Below the pieces are notes generated by a model that was not told the origin of the DNA, ran no database searches, and was given only the letters and a program-made list of their open reading frames with translations. From assembly GCA_963737705.1 (NCBI GenBank), contig CAVTTP010000007.1, positions 186,001-250,000 of the forward strand: a stretch of 64,000 bases of DNA, given 5' to 3'. Positions 16,816 to 26,248 of the stretch are shown here, in pieces. The DNA is from PALSA-607 sp963737705 (GTDB lineage Bacteria > Actinomycetota > Actinomycetes > Acidothermales > Acidothermaceae). Within the stretch, counting starts at the first letter, position 1. Each line of letters opens with the position of its first letter. Both the position numbers and the translations under genes were made by a program.

Positions 16816-17826
16816 CTAGCCGAGTTGCGACGCGACGAGCGCCGTCAGATCGGCCAGCCGGCTGGAGTAACCCCACTCATTGTCGTACCAGCCGAGGACC
16901 TTGACCGTCTTCCCGTTGACCATGGTCAGCAGGGAGTCGAAGGTGCACGATGCCGGCGTTCCGACGATGTCGGAGGAGACGATTTCGTCCTCTGTGTACA
17001 CGAGGTAGCCCTTGAGCGGCCCTTCAGCAGCGGCCTTGTATGCGGCGTTTACTTCGTCACGAGTCACCTCGCGCTCGAGCTCGACGACGAGGTCAGTGAT
17101 CGATCCGTCGGGAACCGGCACCCGCAGCGCGAACCCGTCGAGCTTGCCCTTCAACGCCGGCAGCACCAGCGAAACTGCCTTCGCCGCACCCGTTGTCGTC
17201 GGAATGATGTTCTGTGCAGCGGCGCGCGCACGGCGGAGGTCCTTGTGCGGGAAGTCGAGGATGACCTGGTCGTTGGTGTAGGCGTGCACGGTCGTCATGA
17301 AGCCCTTGACGATGCCGAAACTGTCCTGGAGGACCTTGGCTAGCGGCGCGACGCAGTTCGTCGTGCACGACGCGTTGCTGATGATGTGGTGCTTGGCGTT
17401 GTCGTACTCGCCGTCGTTCACACCCAACACGAACGTGCCGTCTTCGCCCTTGGCCGGCGCCGAGATGATGACCTTCTTCGCACCGGCCGTGATGTGCGCC
17501 TTCGCCTTGTCGGCGTCGGTGAAGTGACCCGTTGACTCGATGACGATGTCGACGCCGAGGTCGCCCCATGGGAGCTGCGCGGGATCGCGCTGCGAGAGCA
17601 CCTTGATCTCTTTGCCGTCAACGGTGATCGAGCCCTCGCCGAAGCTGACCTCGCCCGCGAAGGTGCCCAGCACCGTGTCGTACTTCAGCAGATGAGCCAG
17701 CGTCTTGGTGTCGGTGAGGTCGTTGACCGCCACGATCTCGACGTTGCTGCCGTGGGAAGCCGCGACGGCGCGGTAGAAGTTGCGTCCGATGCGGCCGAAA
17801 CCGTTGACGCCGACACGAATGCTCAC
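16816..17826 (-). CDS. gap: Glyceraldehyde-3-phosphate dehydrogenase, type I
   Basis: Oxidises glyceraldehyde-3-phosphate with NAD+ and phosphate. It has the N-terminal Rossmann motif NGFGRIGRNFYRA and the catalytic motif SNASCTTNCVAP with the active-site cysteine. The 336-residue length is standard. The start is a GTG at 17826 with GAGGAG eight bases upstream. It is the first gene of gap-pgk-tpiA. The 123-bp gap up to whiA probably contains the operon promoter. The N-terminal residues NDLTDTKTLAHLLKYD, with Asp at the NAD-ribose position, suggest NAD+ rather than NADP+ preference. Confidence 0.97.
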   Translation of the reverse strand: MSIRVGVNGFGRIGRNFYRAVAASHGSNVEIVAVNDLTDTKTLAHLLKYDTVLGTFAGEVSFGEGSITVDGKEIKVLSQRDPAQLPWGDLGVDIVIESTGHFTDADKAKAHITAGAKKVIISAPAKGEDGTFVLGVNDGEYDNAKHHIISNASCTTNCVAPLAKVLQDSFGIVKGFMTTVHAYTNDQVILDFPHKDLRRARAAAQNIIPTTTGAAKAVSLVLPALKGKLDGFALRVPVPDGSITDLVVELEREVTRDEVNAAYKAAAEGPLKGYLVYTEDEIVSSDIVGTPASCTFDSLLTMVNGKTVKVLGWYDNEWGYSSRLADLTALVASQLG

Positions 17827-17949
17827 GACATGTACTCCTCGTTCGAGAGAAAAACGCCATGACGACCCTAACCGATTACGCAGCCGTACCTGTCATCGGA
17901 TTCGCCGGGAACGGTTGCGTACGGAGCTTTCGCCGCGCCTGAGGGAGGC

Positions 17950-18930
17950 TCAGGGCACCAGCATGTCGGGCGTGAGTCCGGCCTCGGTGCCTGGCTGACC
18001 AAGATCGCTGGCCCGCTTGTCGGCCATCGCGAGCAGCCGCCTGATGCGGCCGGCCACGGCGTCCTTGGTCATCGGGGGGTCGGCCAACGCGCCCAACTCC
18101 TCGAGCGAGGCTTGGGCGTGCTCGATGCGCAGGTGGCCGGCAGCGACCAGATGCTCAGGGGCCTCGTCGCCCAGCAACTCAAGAGCGCGCTTCACGCGCG
18201 CACCGGCCGCCACCGCGGCACGTGCCGATCGCCGCAGGTTCGCGTCGTCGAAGTTAGCCAGCCGGTTGGCGGCTGCTCTGACCTCGCGGCGGACCCGCCG
18301 CTCCTCCCAGGCCAGCACGCTGTCGTGGGCGCCGAGCCTGGTCAGCAACGCCCCGATCGCGTCGCCGTCGCGGATCACCACTCGGTCGACCCCTCGCACT
18401 TCTCGAGCCTTGGCCTGGACGCCGAGGCGCCGGGCTGCACCCACGAGCGCGAGCGCGGCCTCGGGGCCGGGGCAGGTGACTTCGAGCGCCGACGACCGGC
18501 CGGGCTCGGTCAGCGACCCGTGGGCAAGAAATGCTCCGCGCCACGCGGCCTCGGCGTCGCACACGCCACCGGACACAACCTGCGGCGGCAGCCCGCGGAT
18601 CGGCCGGCCCCGCCCGTCGAGCAGGCCGGTCTGCTTGGCCAGCAGATCGCCGTCCTTCACTACCCGAACGACATACCGGCTGCCCTTGCGCAACCCGCCC
18701 GGTGCGACGACAGCGATGTCGGAGCCATGGCCGTAAAGCTCCGCGATGTCTTTGCGCAACCGGCGGGCTGAGCTGCCCGTGTCGAGCTCGGCCTCAACGA
18801 CGACCCGGCCCCCAACCAGGTGGAGACCGCCGGCGAAGCGCAAGAGTGCTGACGTTTCGGCCTTTCGGCAGCACGACTTCGTGACGGTCAGTCGCGACAG
18901 CTCGTCCTTTACCGCCGACGTCATTGCCAT
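17950..18930 (-). CDS. whiA: DNA-binding protein WhiA
   Basis: WhiA is a LAGLIDADG-derived DNA-binding protein with a C-terminal helix-turn-helix. In Streptomyces it works with WhiB to turn on sporulation septation genes, and it is kept in most Gram-positive bacteria. The 326 residues show the family start AMTSAVKDELSRL and CCRKAETSALLRFAGGLH, the middle RLANFDDANLRRS, and the C-terminal HTH around MTKDAVAGRIRRLLAMADKRA. It sits in the conserved rapZ-yvcK-whiA-gap order. It is separated from yvcK by about 70 bp that include three 18-bp repeats, so it may still be cotranscribed. The presence of whiA does not by itself show that this organism sporulates. Confidence 0.96.
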   Translation of the reverse strand: MAMTSAVKDELSRLTVTKSCCRKAETSALLRFAGGLHLVGGRVVVEAELDTGSSARRLRKDIAELYGHGSDIAVVAPGGLRKGSRYVVRVVKDGDLLAKQTGLLDGRGRPIRGLPPQVVSGGVCDAEAAWRGAFLAHGSLTEPGRSSALEVTCPGPEAALALVGAARRLGVQAKAREVRGVDRVVIRDGDAIGALLTRLGAHDSVLAWEERRVRREVRAAANRLANFDDANLRRSARAAVAAGARVKRALELLGDEAPEHLVAAGHLRIEHAQASLEELGALADPPMTKDAVAGRIRRLLAMADKRASDLGQPGTEAGLTPDMLVP

Positions 18931-18954
18931 CGTCTTACCGTCCGTTCCCCAGTT

Positions 18955-19008
18955 GGCTGTGAGAGCTACCCCGGCTGTTAGAGCTACGCCGGCTGTTAGA
19001 GCTACGCC
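18955..19008. repeat. Three tandem 18-bp units at the yvcK 3' end
   Basis: Units at 18955, 18973 and 18991; the second and third are identical (GGCTGTTAGAGCTACGCC) and the first differs at two positions. The third unit includes the yvcK stop codon, so the array looks like duplication of the gene's own last bases. Each unit carries stop codons in the yvcK direction. Confidence 0.9.
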
Positions 19009-20093
19009 GTGTCCTTGAAGATCCCCGCGTACGCAGCCGCCAGCAGTTCGGGGTCATGGCGCGGGCTGCCGTCGCTCATCGCAACAGGTGCCAACACCAA
19101 CCGACCCCCCATGTCAGCGGCCACTGCTCGCAACGTATCTGCCTTGGCAACAACCCTCTCGTCAGCGAGCACCACATCGACCGACAGCTCGGGGGCATGC
19201 GCGGCCAATACGTCGAGGTGAGCCTCGGGCGAGAAGTCCGCGGTCTCCCCCGGTTGGGGTGCCAGGTTCAGCGCGACGATCTTGCGTGCGGGCGTCTCGA
19301 TCAGAGCCTTGGCCAACTCGGGGACCAGCAAGTGCGGCAGCACGCTGGAGAACCACGAACCGGGGCCGAGCACCACCCAGTCGGCGTCGAGGATCGCGTC
19401 GATCGCCTCCGGACAAGCCGGTGGATCAGCGGGCACGAGAGTGACGGAGACCACGCGGCCTGTTGCCGTCGCCACTTCGACCTGGCCCCGCACCGTGCGC
19501 ATGGCCGTGGGATCGCCCGGATCGAAAGCCGTGACCTCAGCCTCGATGTCGAGCGGGACAACAGACATCGGCAGCACCCGCCCGTGCGCGCGCAGCAGCC
19601 GGCCCACCAGTTCGAGGGCAGCCACCTGATCACCGAGCAACTCACTAATCGCCACGATCAACAAGTTGCCGAGCGCGTGGTCGTTCAGCTCGCCGCTGCT
19701 GTCGAACCTGTACTGCACGACCTCGGCCCAGATGCGACCCCACGGGTCGTCGCCACACAGTGCCGCGAGCGCCTTGCGGAGATCGCCGGGTGGCAGCACG
19801 CCGAATTCGCGCCGCAGCCGGCCGCTTGACCCGCCATCGTCGGAGACAGTCACGACGGCCGTCAGGTTGTCGGTGACCCTGCGCAGCGCCGATAACGACG
19901 CTGCCAAACCGTGGCCGCCGCCAAGTGCAACGACTCGTGGCCCGCGTGCGGCTGGGCCAGATGGCAGCAGGCCACCCACGTCACCCAGGCGCATCCCCGA
20001 TGGCAGTCCAGGCGCTCGGCGCTCAGTGCCCGCCAGGCCCGAGTCCCCGCGCCCGACGCCTGCCGCTCCGCGTTGTGATGCCGCGGGCGTCAT
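19002..20093 (-). CDS. yvcK: YvcK/CofD-like protein (gluconeogenesis factor family)
   Basis: Cytoplasmic protein of the CofD-like superfamily. In Bacillus, YvcK is needed for growth on gluconeogenic carbon sources and cell shape and binds UDP-sugars; in mycobacteria the homologue CuvA affects cell-wall synthesis. The 363-residue product has a variable 50-residue N-terminus, then the family motifs VVALGGGHGLAASL, VTVSDDGGSSGRLRREFG and LNDHALGNLL. The start ATG at 20093 overlaps the rapZ stop by four bases; an internal start is possible because the first 50 residues are low-complexity. The 3' end runs into an 18-bp tandem repeat. The exact role in this organism is inferred from family only. 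Confidence 0.9.
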   Translation of the reverse strand: MTPAASQRGAAGVGRGDSGLAGTERRAPGLPSGMRLGDVGGLLPSGPAARGPRVVALGGGHGLAASLSALRRVTDNLTAVVTVSDDGGSSGRLRREFGVLPPGDLRKALAALCGDDPWGRIWAEVVQYRFDSSGELNDHALGNLLIVAISELLGDQVAALELVGRLLRAHGRVLPMSVVPLDIEAEVTAFDPGDPTAMRTVRGQVEVATATGRVVSVTLVPADPPACPEAIDAILDADWVVLGPGSWFSSVLPHLLVPELAKALIETPARKIVALNLAPQPGETADFSPEAHLDVLAAHAPELSVDVVLADERVVAKADTLRAVAADMGGRLVLAPVAMSDGSPRHDPELLAAAYAGIFKDTA

Positions 20094-21037
20094 TCCCGGC
20101 CTAGATCCCGGTGCGTCACCTGAACCTCGATCGGGTCACGCGGCGGCACGCCGGCCCGGGTCGCATGCCCACGAGTGGAGTACCTCGGATGAAGCGCCTC
20201 GAGCCGCGCAGCGAGCTGTTCGGCGATGGCGACGCTGCGGTGCTTACCGCCAGTGCAGCCGACCGCCAGAGTCATGAACCGCTTGCCCTCACGCTGGTAG
20301 CCCTCGACCAGAATCGCCAGAATTTCCGTGTAGCGATCGAGGAATTCTTGTGCGCCCGGCCGGCTCAGCACGTAGTCACGGACCTGCTCGTCGCGCCCAG
20401 TCAATGGCCGAAGCTCAGGAACCCAATGCGGGTTCGGCAAGAACCGGCAGTCAACAACGAGGTCGGCGTCGACCGGCAGCCCGTACTTGTATCCGAACGA
20501 CACAACCGTCGCCCGCATCGTCGGTTCGTTGGCATCGGCGAACGCGGACACGATCTTCGCGCGCAACTCGTGGACGTTGAGCCGAGTCGTGTCGAGGACG
20601 AGCCCGGCCTCTCCCCGCACATCGCGCAGCAACTCGCGCTCGCGCGCGATGCCATCGACGAGCCGGCCGTCGCCTTGCAGGGGATGCGGGCGCCGGACGT
20701 TCTCAAAGCGCCGAACGAGTTCGTCGTCAGAGGCTTCGAGGAACAGCACCTGCGGCTCGGCACCTCGGCGTTCGAGCGACGACAGCGCGCTCTGCAGATC
20801 GGACGTGAAACCCCGACTGCGGACGTCGACAACCGCCGCGATTTTGGTGATCGCGCCGCCGCTTCGGGTGCCGAGCTCGACCATCGTGTCAAGGAGCCCA
20901 GGGGGCAGGTTGTCGACCACAAACCAGCCGAGATCCTCGAGGCACTTCGCGGCGGTGCTTCGACCGGCACCCGAGAGTCCGGTCAGTACGACCAGCTGAA
21001 GCGGTTCCTGCTCCGGCGCGGGCGCCGTCACGCTCAC
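20090..21037 (-). CDS. rapZ: RapZ family nucleotide-binding protein (YvcJ)
   Basis: P-loop protein of the RapZ/YvcJ family. E. coli RapZ is an RNase adapter that controls the GlmZ small RNA and so glucosamine-6-phosphate synthesis; the role in actinomycetes is not settled. It has 315 residues, with an N-terminal P-loop LTGLSGAGRSTAAKCLED, VVDNLPPGLLD, the middle DLVVDCRFLPNPHW, and the C-terminal VGCTGGKHRSVAIAE motif of the RNA-binding domain. The P-loop has Arg where the classic Walker A has Lys. It overlaps uvrC and yvcK by four bases each, so the three are one transcription unit. Confidence 0.95.
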   Translation of the reverse strand: MSVTAPAPEQEPLQLVVLTGLSGAGRSTAAKCLEDLGWFVVDNLPPGLLDTMVELGTRSGGAITKIAAVVDVRSRGFTSDLQSALSSLERRGAEPQVLFLEASDDELVRRFENVRRPHPLQGDGRLVDGIARERELLRDVRGEAGLVLDTTRLNVHELRAKIVSAFADANEPTMRATVVSFGYKYGLPVDADLVVDCRFLPNPHWVPELRPLTGRDEQVRDYVLSRPGAQEFLDRYTEILAILVEGYQREGKRFMTLAVGCTGGKHRSVAIAEQLAARLEALHPRYSTRGHATRAGVPPRDPIEVQVTHRDLGRE

Positions 21038-23082
21038 GTGTTCGTCTCCTTGCCGGCCAATGCCGCATGCACCACTTCCGCCATCCCTCGCCCGATGCCT
21101 GTGACCTCAGCGAGCTCATCGACCGTCGCCGCGCGCACTCGCTTCACCGATCCGAAGTGTCGCAGCAACGCCGCGCGCCGCGTGGAGCCGAGCCCAGGTA
21201 TCCCTTCAAGAGCACTACGGGTCATGGACGCCGACCGCTTCGCTCGGTGGTAGCTGATCGCGAATCGGTGCGCTTCGTCACGAACCCGCTGGAGCAGGTA
21301 GAGACCCTCGCTGCTGCGGGGCAGGATCACCGGGTCGGGGTCACCCGGGCGCCACACCTCCTCGAGACGCTTCGCAAGCCCGACCAGAGCGATGTCGTCG
21401 ATGCCCAGCTCGTCGAGTGCCCGCTTGGCTGCGGTGACCTGCGGTTGGCCACCGTCGACGACCACCAGATTCGGCGTGTAGGCGAACTTTCGCGGCCGCC
21501 CGGTGTCGGGGTCGATCATCGTGCGCACGCTGGCGTGCGGATCGGACTCATCGGGCTCGGGCAGCTCGTCCATCTGAAGGTCGCTGGCCGCGCGCTCGTC
21601 GAGATAGCGACGGAACCGGCGGGTGATGACTTCGTGAATCGCGGCGACGTCGTTCGCGGTAGCCCGATCGACCGGCTCGGACCCTAAATAGGCGTCCGGA
21701 TCGGCGTGCGGGGCGGGGTCGGCAGGCAACGCGCCGCTGCCCACCGAATTAATCGCGAACCGCCGGTATTCGCTCTTGCGAGCAAGGCCATCTTCGAAGA
21801 CCACCATCGACGCGACGACGTCGGTGCCTTGCAGGTTGGAGATGTCATAGCACTCGATCCGCAACGGGGCCTCGTCGAGCTGCAGGGCATCTTGAATCTC
21901 CTGCAATGCGCGCCCGCGTGCGGTCAGATCGCCAGCCCGCCGGGTCTTGTGCAGCATCAACGATTGCGCCGCATTGCGCGCGACCGTCTCCATCAGCGCG
22001 CGTTTATCGCCGCGCTGCGGTACGCGGAAGTCGACGCGCGAACCGCGGCGCACGCTCAACCACTCGGTGACCGTCTCGAGGTCAGCCGGCAGTTCGGGCA
22101 CCAGCACCTCGCGAGGTACTTCTGCTGCAGCTCCGACCAGTTCGTCGACCTCGCCGTAGAGCTGGGTGACGAAATGCTCGACCAGCTCGGCGGTCGTGAC
22201 GTCCTCGACCTTCTCGACGACCCATCCACGTTGCCCACGCACCCGGCCACCGCGCACGAAGAAGACCTGCACCGCTGCCTCGAGTTGATCCTCTGCCATG
22301 GCGATGACGTCGGCGTCGGTCGCGTCGGCGAGCACGACGGTCTGCTTTTCCATAGCTCGCCGCAACGCCGCGACGTCGTCGCGCAAACGCGCGGCGCGCT
22401 CGTACTCCTGCTCGGCCGCAGCCTGTTTCATTTCGCGTTCGAGCCGCTTGATGTAGGCGTCTGGGTGTCCGGCCATGAAGTCGCAAAAGTCGTCGACGAT
22501 CTTGCGGTGTTCGTCGATCGAGACCCAACCGACGCACGGCGCTGCGCACTTGCCGATGTGCCCAAGCAGGCACGGCCGGCCGGTCTGCTCAGCCCGCCGG
22601 TAGACGCCGTTCGAACAGGTCCGCATCGGGAAGACCCGCAGCAACAGGTCGAGGGTTTCGCGGATCGCCCAGGCGTGCGAGTAGGGCCCGAAATACCGGA
22701 CGCCCTTTCGTTTCGCACCACGCATCACCATCGAACGCGGGACGTCGTCGGACAGTGTCACCGCGAGGTAGGGGTAGCTCTTGTCGTCGCGGTACTTCAC
22801 GTTGAACCGCGGGTCGAACTCCTTGATCCAGTTGTATTCGAGTTGGAGCGCCTCGACCTCGGTCGCAACGACGGTCCAGTCGACGCGGCTTGCACTGCAC
22901 ACCATCGTCTGGGTGCGAGGGTGCAGCGATGCGACATCGGCGAAGTAGGAGTTGAGCCGAGAACGAAGGTTCTTCGCTTTGCCGACGTAGACGACCCGAT
23001 CCTGGCTGTCGCGGAACCGATAGACGCCAGGCGATTCCGGAATCGAGCCCGTCGCGGGCCGATAACTCGCGGGGTCTACCAC
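21034..23082 (-). CDS. uvrC: Excinuclease ABC subunit C
   Basis: Makes both incisions in nucleotide excision repair after UvrA2-UvrB has marked the lesion. It has an N-terminal GIY-YIG nuclease domain (SPGVYRFRDSQDRVVYVGKA), a cysteine-rich segment, a UVR motif near residue 210 (the UvrB contact), the RNase H-like 5' nuclease domain (YDISNLQGTDVVASMVVFE), and a C-terminal tandem helix-hairpin-helix (IPGLGSTRRAALLRHFG and EVTGIGRGMAEVV). I start it at the GTG at 23082, giving 682 residues. The open frame further upstream reads into unrelated sequence, including the repeat array and the uvrA end. uvrA is upstream in the same direction. Confidence 0.95.
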   Translation of the reverse strand: MVDPASYRPATGSIPESPGVYRFRDSQDRVVYVGKAKNLRSRLNSYFADVASLHPRTQTMVCSASRVDWTVVATEVEALQLEYNWIKEFDPRFNVKYRDDKSYPYLAVTLSDDVPRSMVMRGAKRKGVRYFGPYSHAWAIRETLDLLLRVFPMRTCSNGVYRRAEQTGRPCLLGHIGKCAAPCVGWVSIDEHRKIVDDFCDFMAGHPDAYIKRLEREMKQAAAEQEYERAARLRDDVAALRRAMEKQTVVLADATDADVIAMAEDQLEAAVQVFFVRGGRVRGQRGWVVEKVEDVTTAELVEHFVTQLYGEVDELVGAAAEVPREVLVPELPADLETVTEWLSVRRGSRVDFRVPQRGDKRALMETVARNAAQSLMLHKTRRAGDLTARGRALQEIQDALQLDEAPLRIECYDISNLQGTDVVASMVVFEDGLARKSEYRRFAINSVGSGALPADPAPHADPDAYLGSEPVDRATANDVAAIHEVITRRFRRYLDERAASDLQMDELPEPDESDPHASVRTMIDPDTGRPRKFAYTPNLVVVDGGQPQVTAAKRALDELGIDDIALVGLAKRLEEVWRPGDPDPVILPRSSEGLYLLQRVRDEAHRFAISYHRAKRSASMTRSALEGIPGLGSTRRAALLRHFGSVKRVRAATVDELAEVTGIGRGMAEVVHAALAGKETNT

Positions 23083-23122
23083 GGCGTCCAGCCTACCGAC
23101 GGCGACGACAGAAAGCCGCGCT

Positions 23123-23176
23123 CTGCACGTCGCAAGAAGACTGCACTTCGCAGAGGGACTGCAACGCGCAGCAGGA
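23123..23176. repeat. Three imperfect tandem 18-bp units between uvrA and uvrC
   Basis: Units begin at 23123, 23141 and 23159; all start CTGCA, share a central CGCA and end in GA. They fill the gap just before the uvrA stop. Drift between units is larger than in the 18955 array. Confidence 0.65.
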
Positions 23177-23182
23177 CCGCGG

Positions 23183-26083
23183 TTATGCCCGTGCTGCAGC
23201 CAACTTCCGGGGACGTCGTGGTGCCGGCGGGGTCGTGGCCGGTTGGGCGGCCAACAGGTGCCGCAGGAAGACCCCGGTGTGGCTGTCTTCATTGGCGGCG
23301 ATCTGCTCGGGCGTCCCTTCGGCAACCACGAGCCCACCGCCCGACCCACCCTCAGGACCCATGTCGATGACCCAGTCGGCGGTCTTCACGACGTCGAGAT
23401 TGTGCTCGATCACCACGACGGTGTTGCCCTTGTCGACAAGGGACTGCAGGACGCCGAGCAGCTTGCGGACGTCCTCGAAGTGCAGCCCGGTCGTGGGTTC
23501 GTCGAGAACGTAGACCGTGCGGCCGGTAGACCGCTTCTGCAGTTCGGACGCGAGCTTGACTCGCTGCGCCTCCCCGCCGGATAGCGTCGGCGCCGGCTGC
23601 CCGAGCCGCACGTAACCCAGACCGACCTCGACCAACGTGACCAGGTGTCGCGCGATCGCCGGGATCGCGGCAAAGAACTCGGCGGCTTCCTCGATCGGCA
23701 TGTCGAGCACGTCGGCGATCGTCTTGCCCTTGAAATGCACATCGAGCGTCTCGCGGTTGTAACGCGCGCCGTGACACACCTCGCAAGGGACGTAGACGTC
23801 CGGCAGGAAGTTCATCTCGATCTTGATCGTGCCGTCGCCGGCGCACGCCTCGCACCGACCGCCCTTCACGTTGAACGAGAACCGGCCCTGTAAGTAACCG
23901 CGGATCTTCGCTTCTGTCGTCTCGGCAAACAGCTTGCGGATGTTGTCGAACACGCCCGTGTAGGTAGCCGGGTTCGATCGTGGCGTGCGTCCGATCGGAC
24001 TCTGGTCGACATGGATGGCCTTGTCGACCTGGTCGAGCCCGGTGATCCGCAGATGCCTACCCGGAACCGTCTTCGCGCCATACAGCTCGCGCGCGAGCGC
24101 GGCATAAAGGATGTCGTTGACCAGGGTCGACTTGCCGGAACCGGAGACACCGGTGACCGCGACGAGACACCCGAGCGGGAAGCTCACATCGACATCGCGC
24201 AGATTGTGTTCGCGCGCGCCCTTCACTACCAGTGCGCGCTTCGGATCACGTGCCCGACGTTTGGTCGGCACGTCGATCTTGCGACGTCCTGACAGATATG
24301 CGCCGGTCAAGGAATCCTTGCTGGCAAGGAGATCCTTCACCGAACCCGAGACCACAACCTGGCCACCGTGCTCGCCTGCGCCAGGACCGATGTCGACAAC
24401 CCAGTCGGCAGTACGGATGGTGTCTTCGTCGTGTTCGACGACGATGAGGGTGTTACCGAGATCGCGCAATCGGATCAACGTGTCGATGAGCCGGTGATTG
24501 TCGCGTTGATGCAAGCCGATGCTCGGTTCGTCGAGCACATACAGGACGCCGACCAGCCCCGATCCGATCTGCGTCGCCAGTCTGATTCGCTGCGCTTCTC
24601 CACCGGCGAGCGTGCCTGCGGCCCGATCGAGCGACAGGTAGTGCAGGCCGACATCGAGCAAGAAGCCCAAGCGGGAGTTGACTTCCTTGAGCAGCCGCTC
24701 GGCGATCTGCTTCTCGCGCGGCGTGAGTTCGAGTCCGCGAAGGAATGTTGCACATTCGCCGATGGGCAACCCCGCGACGTCCGCTATGGATTTGTCTTCG
24801 AGGGTGACCGCGAGCGAGACCGGCTTCAATCGCTTGCCCTGACATTCGGGGCACGGCACTTCGCGCATGTAGCCCTCGAACTTTTCGCGACTGTATTCGC
24901 TCTCGACCTCGCTGTGCCGTCTCTCGATAAACGGAATCACGCCTTCGTAGGTCGTGTAGTACGAACGCTCGCGGTTGTAACGGTTCTTGTAGCGGACATG
25001 AACCTGTTCGTCGTAGCCGTACAGCACGGCCCTGCGCACCTTCAAAGACAGGTTGTTCCATGCCGTCGACGTGCTGAATCCCATCGTGTCGGCGAGGGAA
25101 TCGAGCAATCGTGCGAAGTAGTCGGAGCCGTGACCGCCGGACCACGGTGCGATCACGCCCTTGGCGATAGACAGGCTGCCGTCGGCGATGATCAGGTCAG
25201 GATCGACCTCGAGCTTCGTTCCAAGGCCGGTGCATTCGGTGCACGCACCGAAGGGCGAGTTGAACGAGAACGAGCGCGGCTCAAGCTCTTCGAACGACAG
25301 GTCGTCGTAGGTGCACGCGAGGTGCTCGGAAAAGACGCGCTCGCGATGCGGATCGTCGTCGGGCAAGTCGACGAACTCCAAGGTAAGCAAGCCACCGGCA
25401 AGCTTCAGCGCGGTCTCAACGGAGTCGGTCAATCGGCGCTTCGCGGACTCCTTAACTGCGAGCCGGTCGACGACCACCTCGATCGTGTGCTTTTCCTGCT
25501 TCTTCAACTTCGGCGGCTCGGTCAACGGATAGACCACGCCGTCGACGCGGACCCGCGCGAAACCCTTCGTCTGCAAGTCGGCAAAGAGGTCGGAGTACTC
25601 GCCCTTGCGACCGCGAATCAGCGGGGCGAGTACCTGGAACCGGGTGCCCTCGTCGAGCTCGAGGATGCGGTCGACGATTTGCTGCGGGGTCTGCCGCGAG
25701 ATCGGCCGACCACAGACCGGGCAATGCGGATGCCCGATGCGCGCGTACAGCAACCGCAGGTAGTCGTAGACCTCGGTGATGGTGCCGACCGTCGATCGCG
25801 GGTTGCGGTTCGTCGACTTCTGGTCGATCGAGACTGCTGGCGAAAGCCCTTCGATGAAATCGACGTCGGGCTTGTCCATCTGGCCGAGGAACTGTCGGGC
25901 ATAAGCCGACAGCGATTCGACGTAGCGCCGCTGGCCCTCAGCGAAGATCGTGTCGAACGCGAGGCTCGACTTGCCCGAGCCCGAAAGCCCGGTGAAAACG
26001 ATCAGGGCATCTCGCGGCAGGTCGAGCGAGACGTCCTTGAGGTTGTGCTCGCGGGCGCCGCGGATCACCAGACGATCGACCAT
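23183..26083 (-). CDS. uvrA: Excinuclease ABC subunit A
   Basis: DNA-damage sensor ATPase of nucleotide excision repair. From the ATG at 26083 it has 966 residues, a normal length. The start MVDRLVIRGAREHNLKD is the usual UvrA N-terminus. It has a first Walker A GLSGSGKSSLAFDTIF, zinc-finger cysteines (CPVCGRPI; CTECTGLG; CEACAGDGTIKIEMNFLPD), a second Walker A GVSGSGKSTLVNDIL, and two ABC signature regions (LAGGEAQRIRLA and LSGGEAQRVKLA). The frame is open up to 26689, but that part overlaps the divergent gene at 26249. The last 25 residues are Ala/Pro/Arg-rich. The 165-bp divergent spacer holds no perfect SOS box. Confidence 0.97.
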   Translation of the reverse strand: MVDRLVIRGAREHNLKDVSLDLPRDALIVFTGLSGSGKSSLAFDTIFAEGQRRYVESLSAYARQFLGQMDKPDVDFIEGLSPAVSIDQKSTNRNPRSTVGTITEVYDYLRLLYARIGHPHCPVCGRPISRQTPQQIVDRILELDEGTRFQVLAPLIRGRKGEYSDLFADLQTKGFARVRVDGVVYPLTEPPKLKKQEKHTIEVVVDRLAVKESAKRRLTDSVETALKLAGGLLTLEFVDLPDDDPHRERVFSEHLACTYDDLSFEELEPRSFSFNSPFGACTECTGLGTKLEVDPDLIIADGSLSIAKGVIAPWSGGHGSDYFARLLDSLADTMGFSTSTAWNNLSLKVRRAVLYGYDEQVHVRYKNRYNRERSYYTTYEGVIPFIERRHSEVESEYSREKFEGYMREVPCPECQGKRLKPVSLAVTLEDKSIADVAGLPIGECATFLRGLELTPREKQIAERLLKEVNSRLGFLLDVGLHYLSLDRAAGTLAGGEAQRIRLATQIGSGLVGVLYVLDEPSIGLHQRDNHRLIDTLIRLRDLGNTLIVVEHDEDTIRTADWVVDIGPGAGEHGGQVVVSGSVKDLLASKDSLTGAYLSGRRKIDVPTKRRARDPKRALVVKGAREHNLRDVDVSFPLGCLVAVTGVSGSGKSTLVNDILYAALARELYGAKTVPGRHLRITGLDQVDKAIHVDQSPIGRTPRSNPATYTGVFDNIRKLFAETTEAKIRGYLQGRFSFNVKGGRCEACAGDGTIKIEMNFLPDVYVPCEVCHGARYNRETLDVHFKGKTIADVLDMPIEEAAEFFAAIPAIARHLVTLVEVGLGYVRLGQPAPTLSGGEAQRVKLASELQKRSTGRTVYVLDEPTTGLHFEDVRKLLGVLQSLVDKGNTVVVIEHNLDVVKTADWVIDMGPEGGSGGGLVVAEGTPEQIAANEDSHTGVFLRHLLAAQPATTPPAPRRPRKLAAARA

Positions 26084-26248
26084 GACGCGGCTGCCCCATC
26101 CCCTCAGATCGGTGGTCCCGAGCTGGTTGCTCGAGCCCGCTCGCCCAGATGCACCCCGGGCTCGTCCATCGTAGGTGCGGGCTCGGACAGAAAGTCCGGC
26201 GCACAAAATGGGAGCGGTTGACGCCGGTTCGCAGGTAACGTCCGGCAC

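Noticed and set aside
20990..21010. Arg instead of Lys in the RapZ P-loop (GLSGAGRST) as a sign of a dead ATPase
   Set aside because: As I recall, the same substitution occurs in other actinomycete RapZ proteins, so it is probably a group feature and not damage.
21706..26221. Long plus-strand frames opposite uvrC and uvrA (554 and 617 codons)
   Set aside because: Antisense shadows caused by high-GC codon bias; the minus-strand proteins are full-length UvrC and UvrA.
26219..26230. Possible SOS box in the uvrA divergent spacer (minus strand GAACCGGCGTCA)
   Set aside because: The right half is GTCA instead of GTTC and flanking bases do not fit the palindrome, so it is too weak to call.
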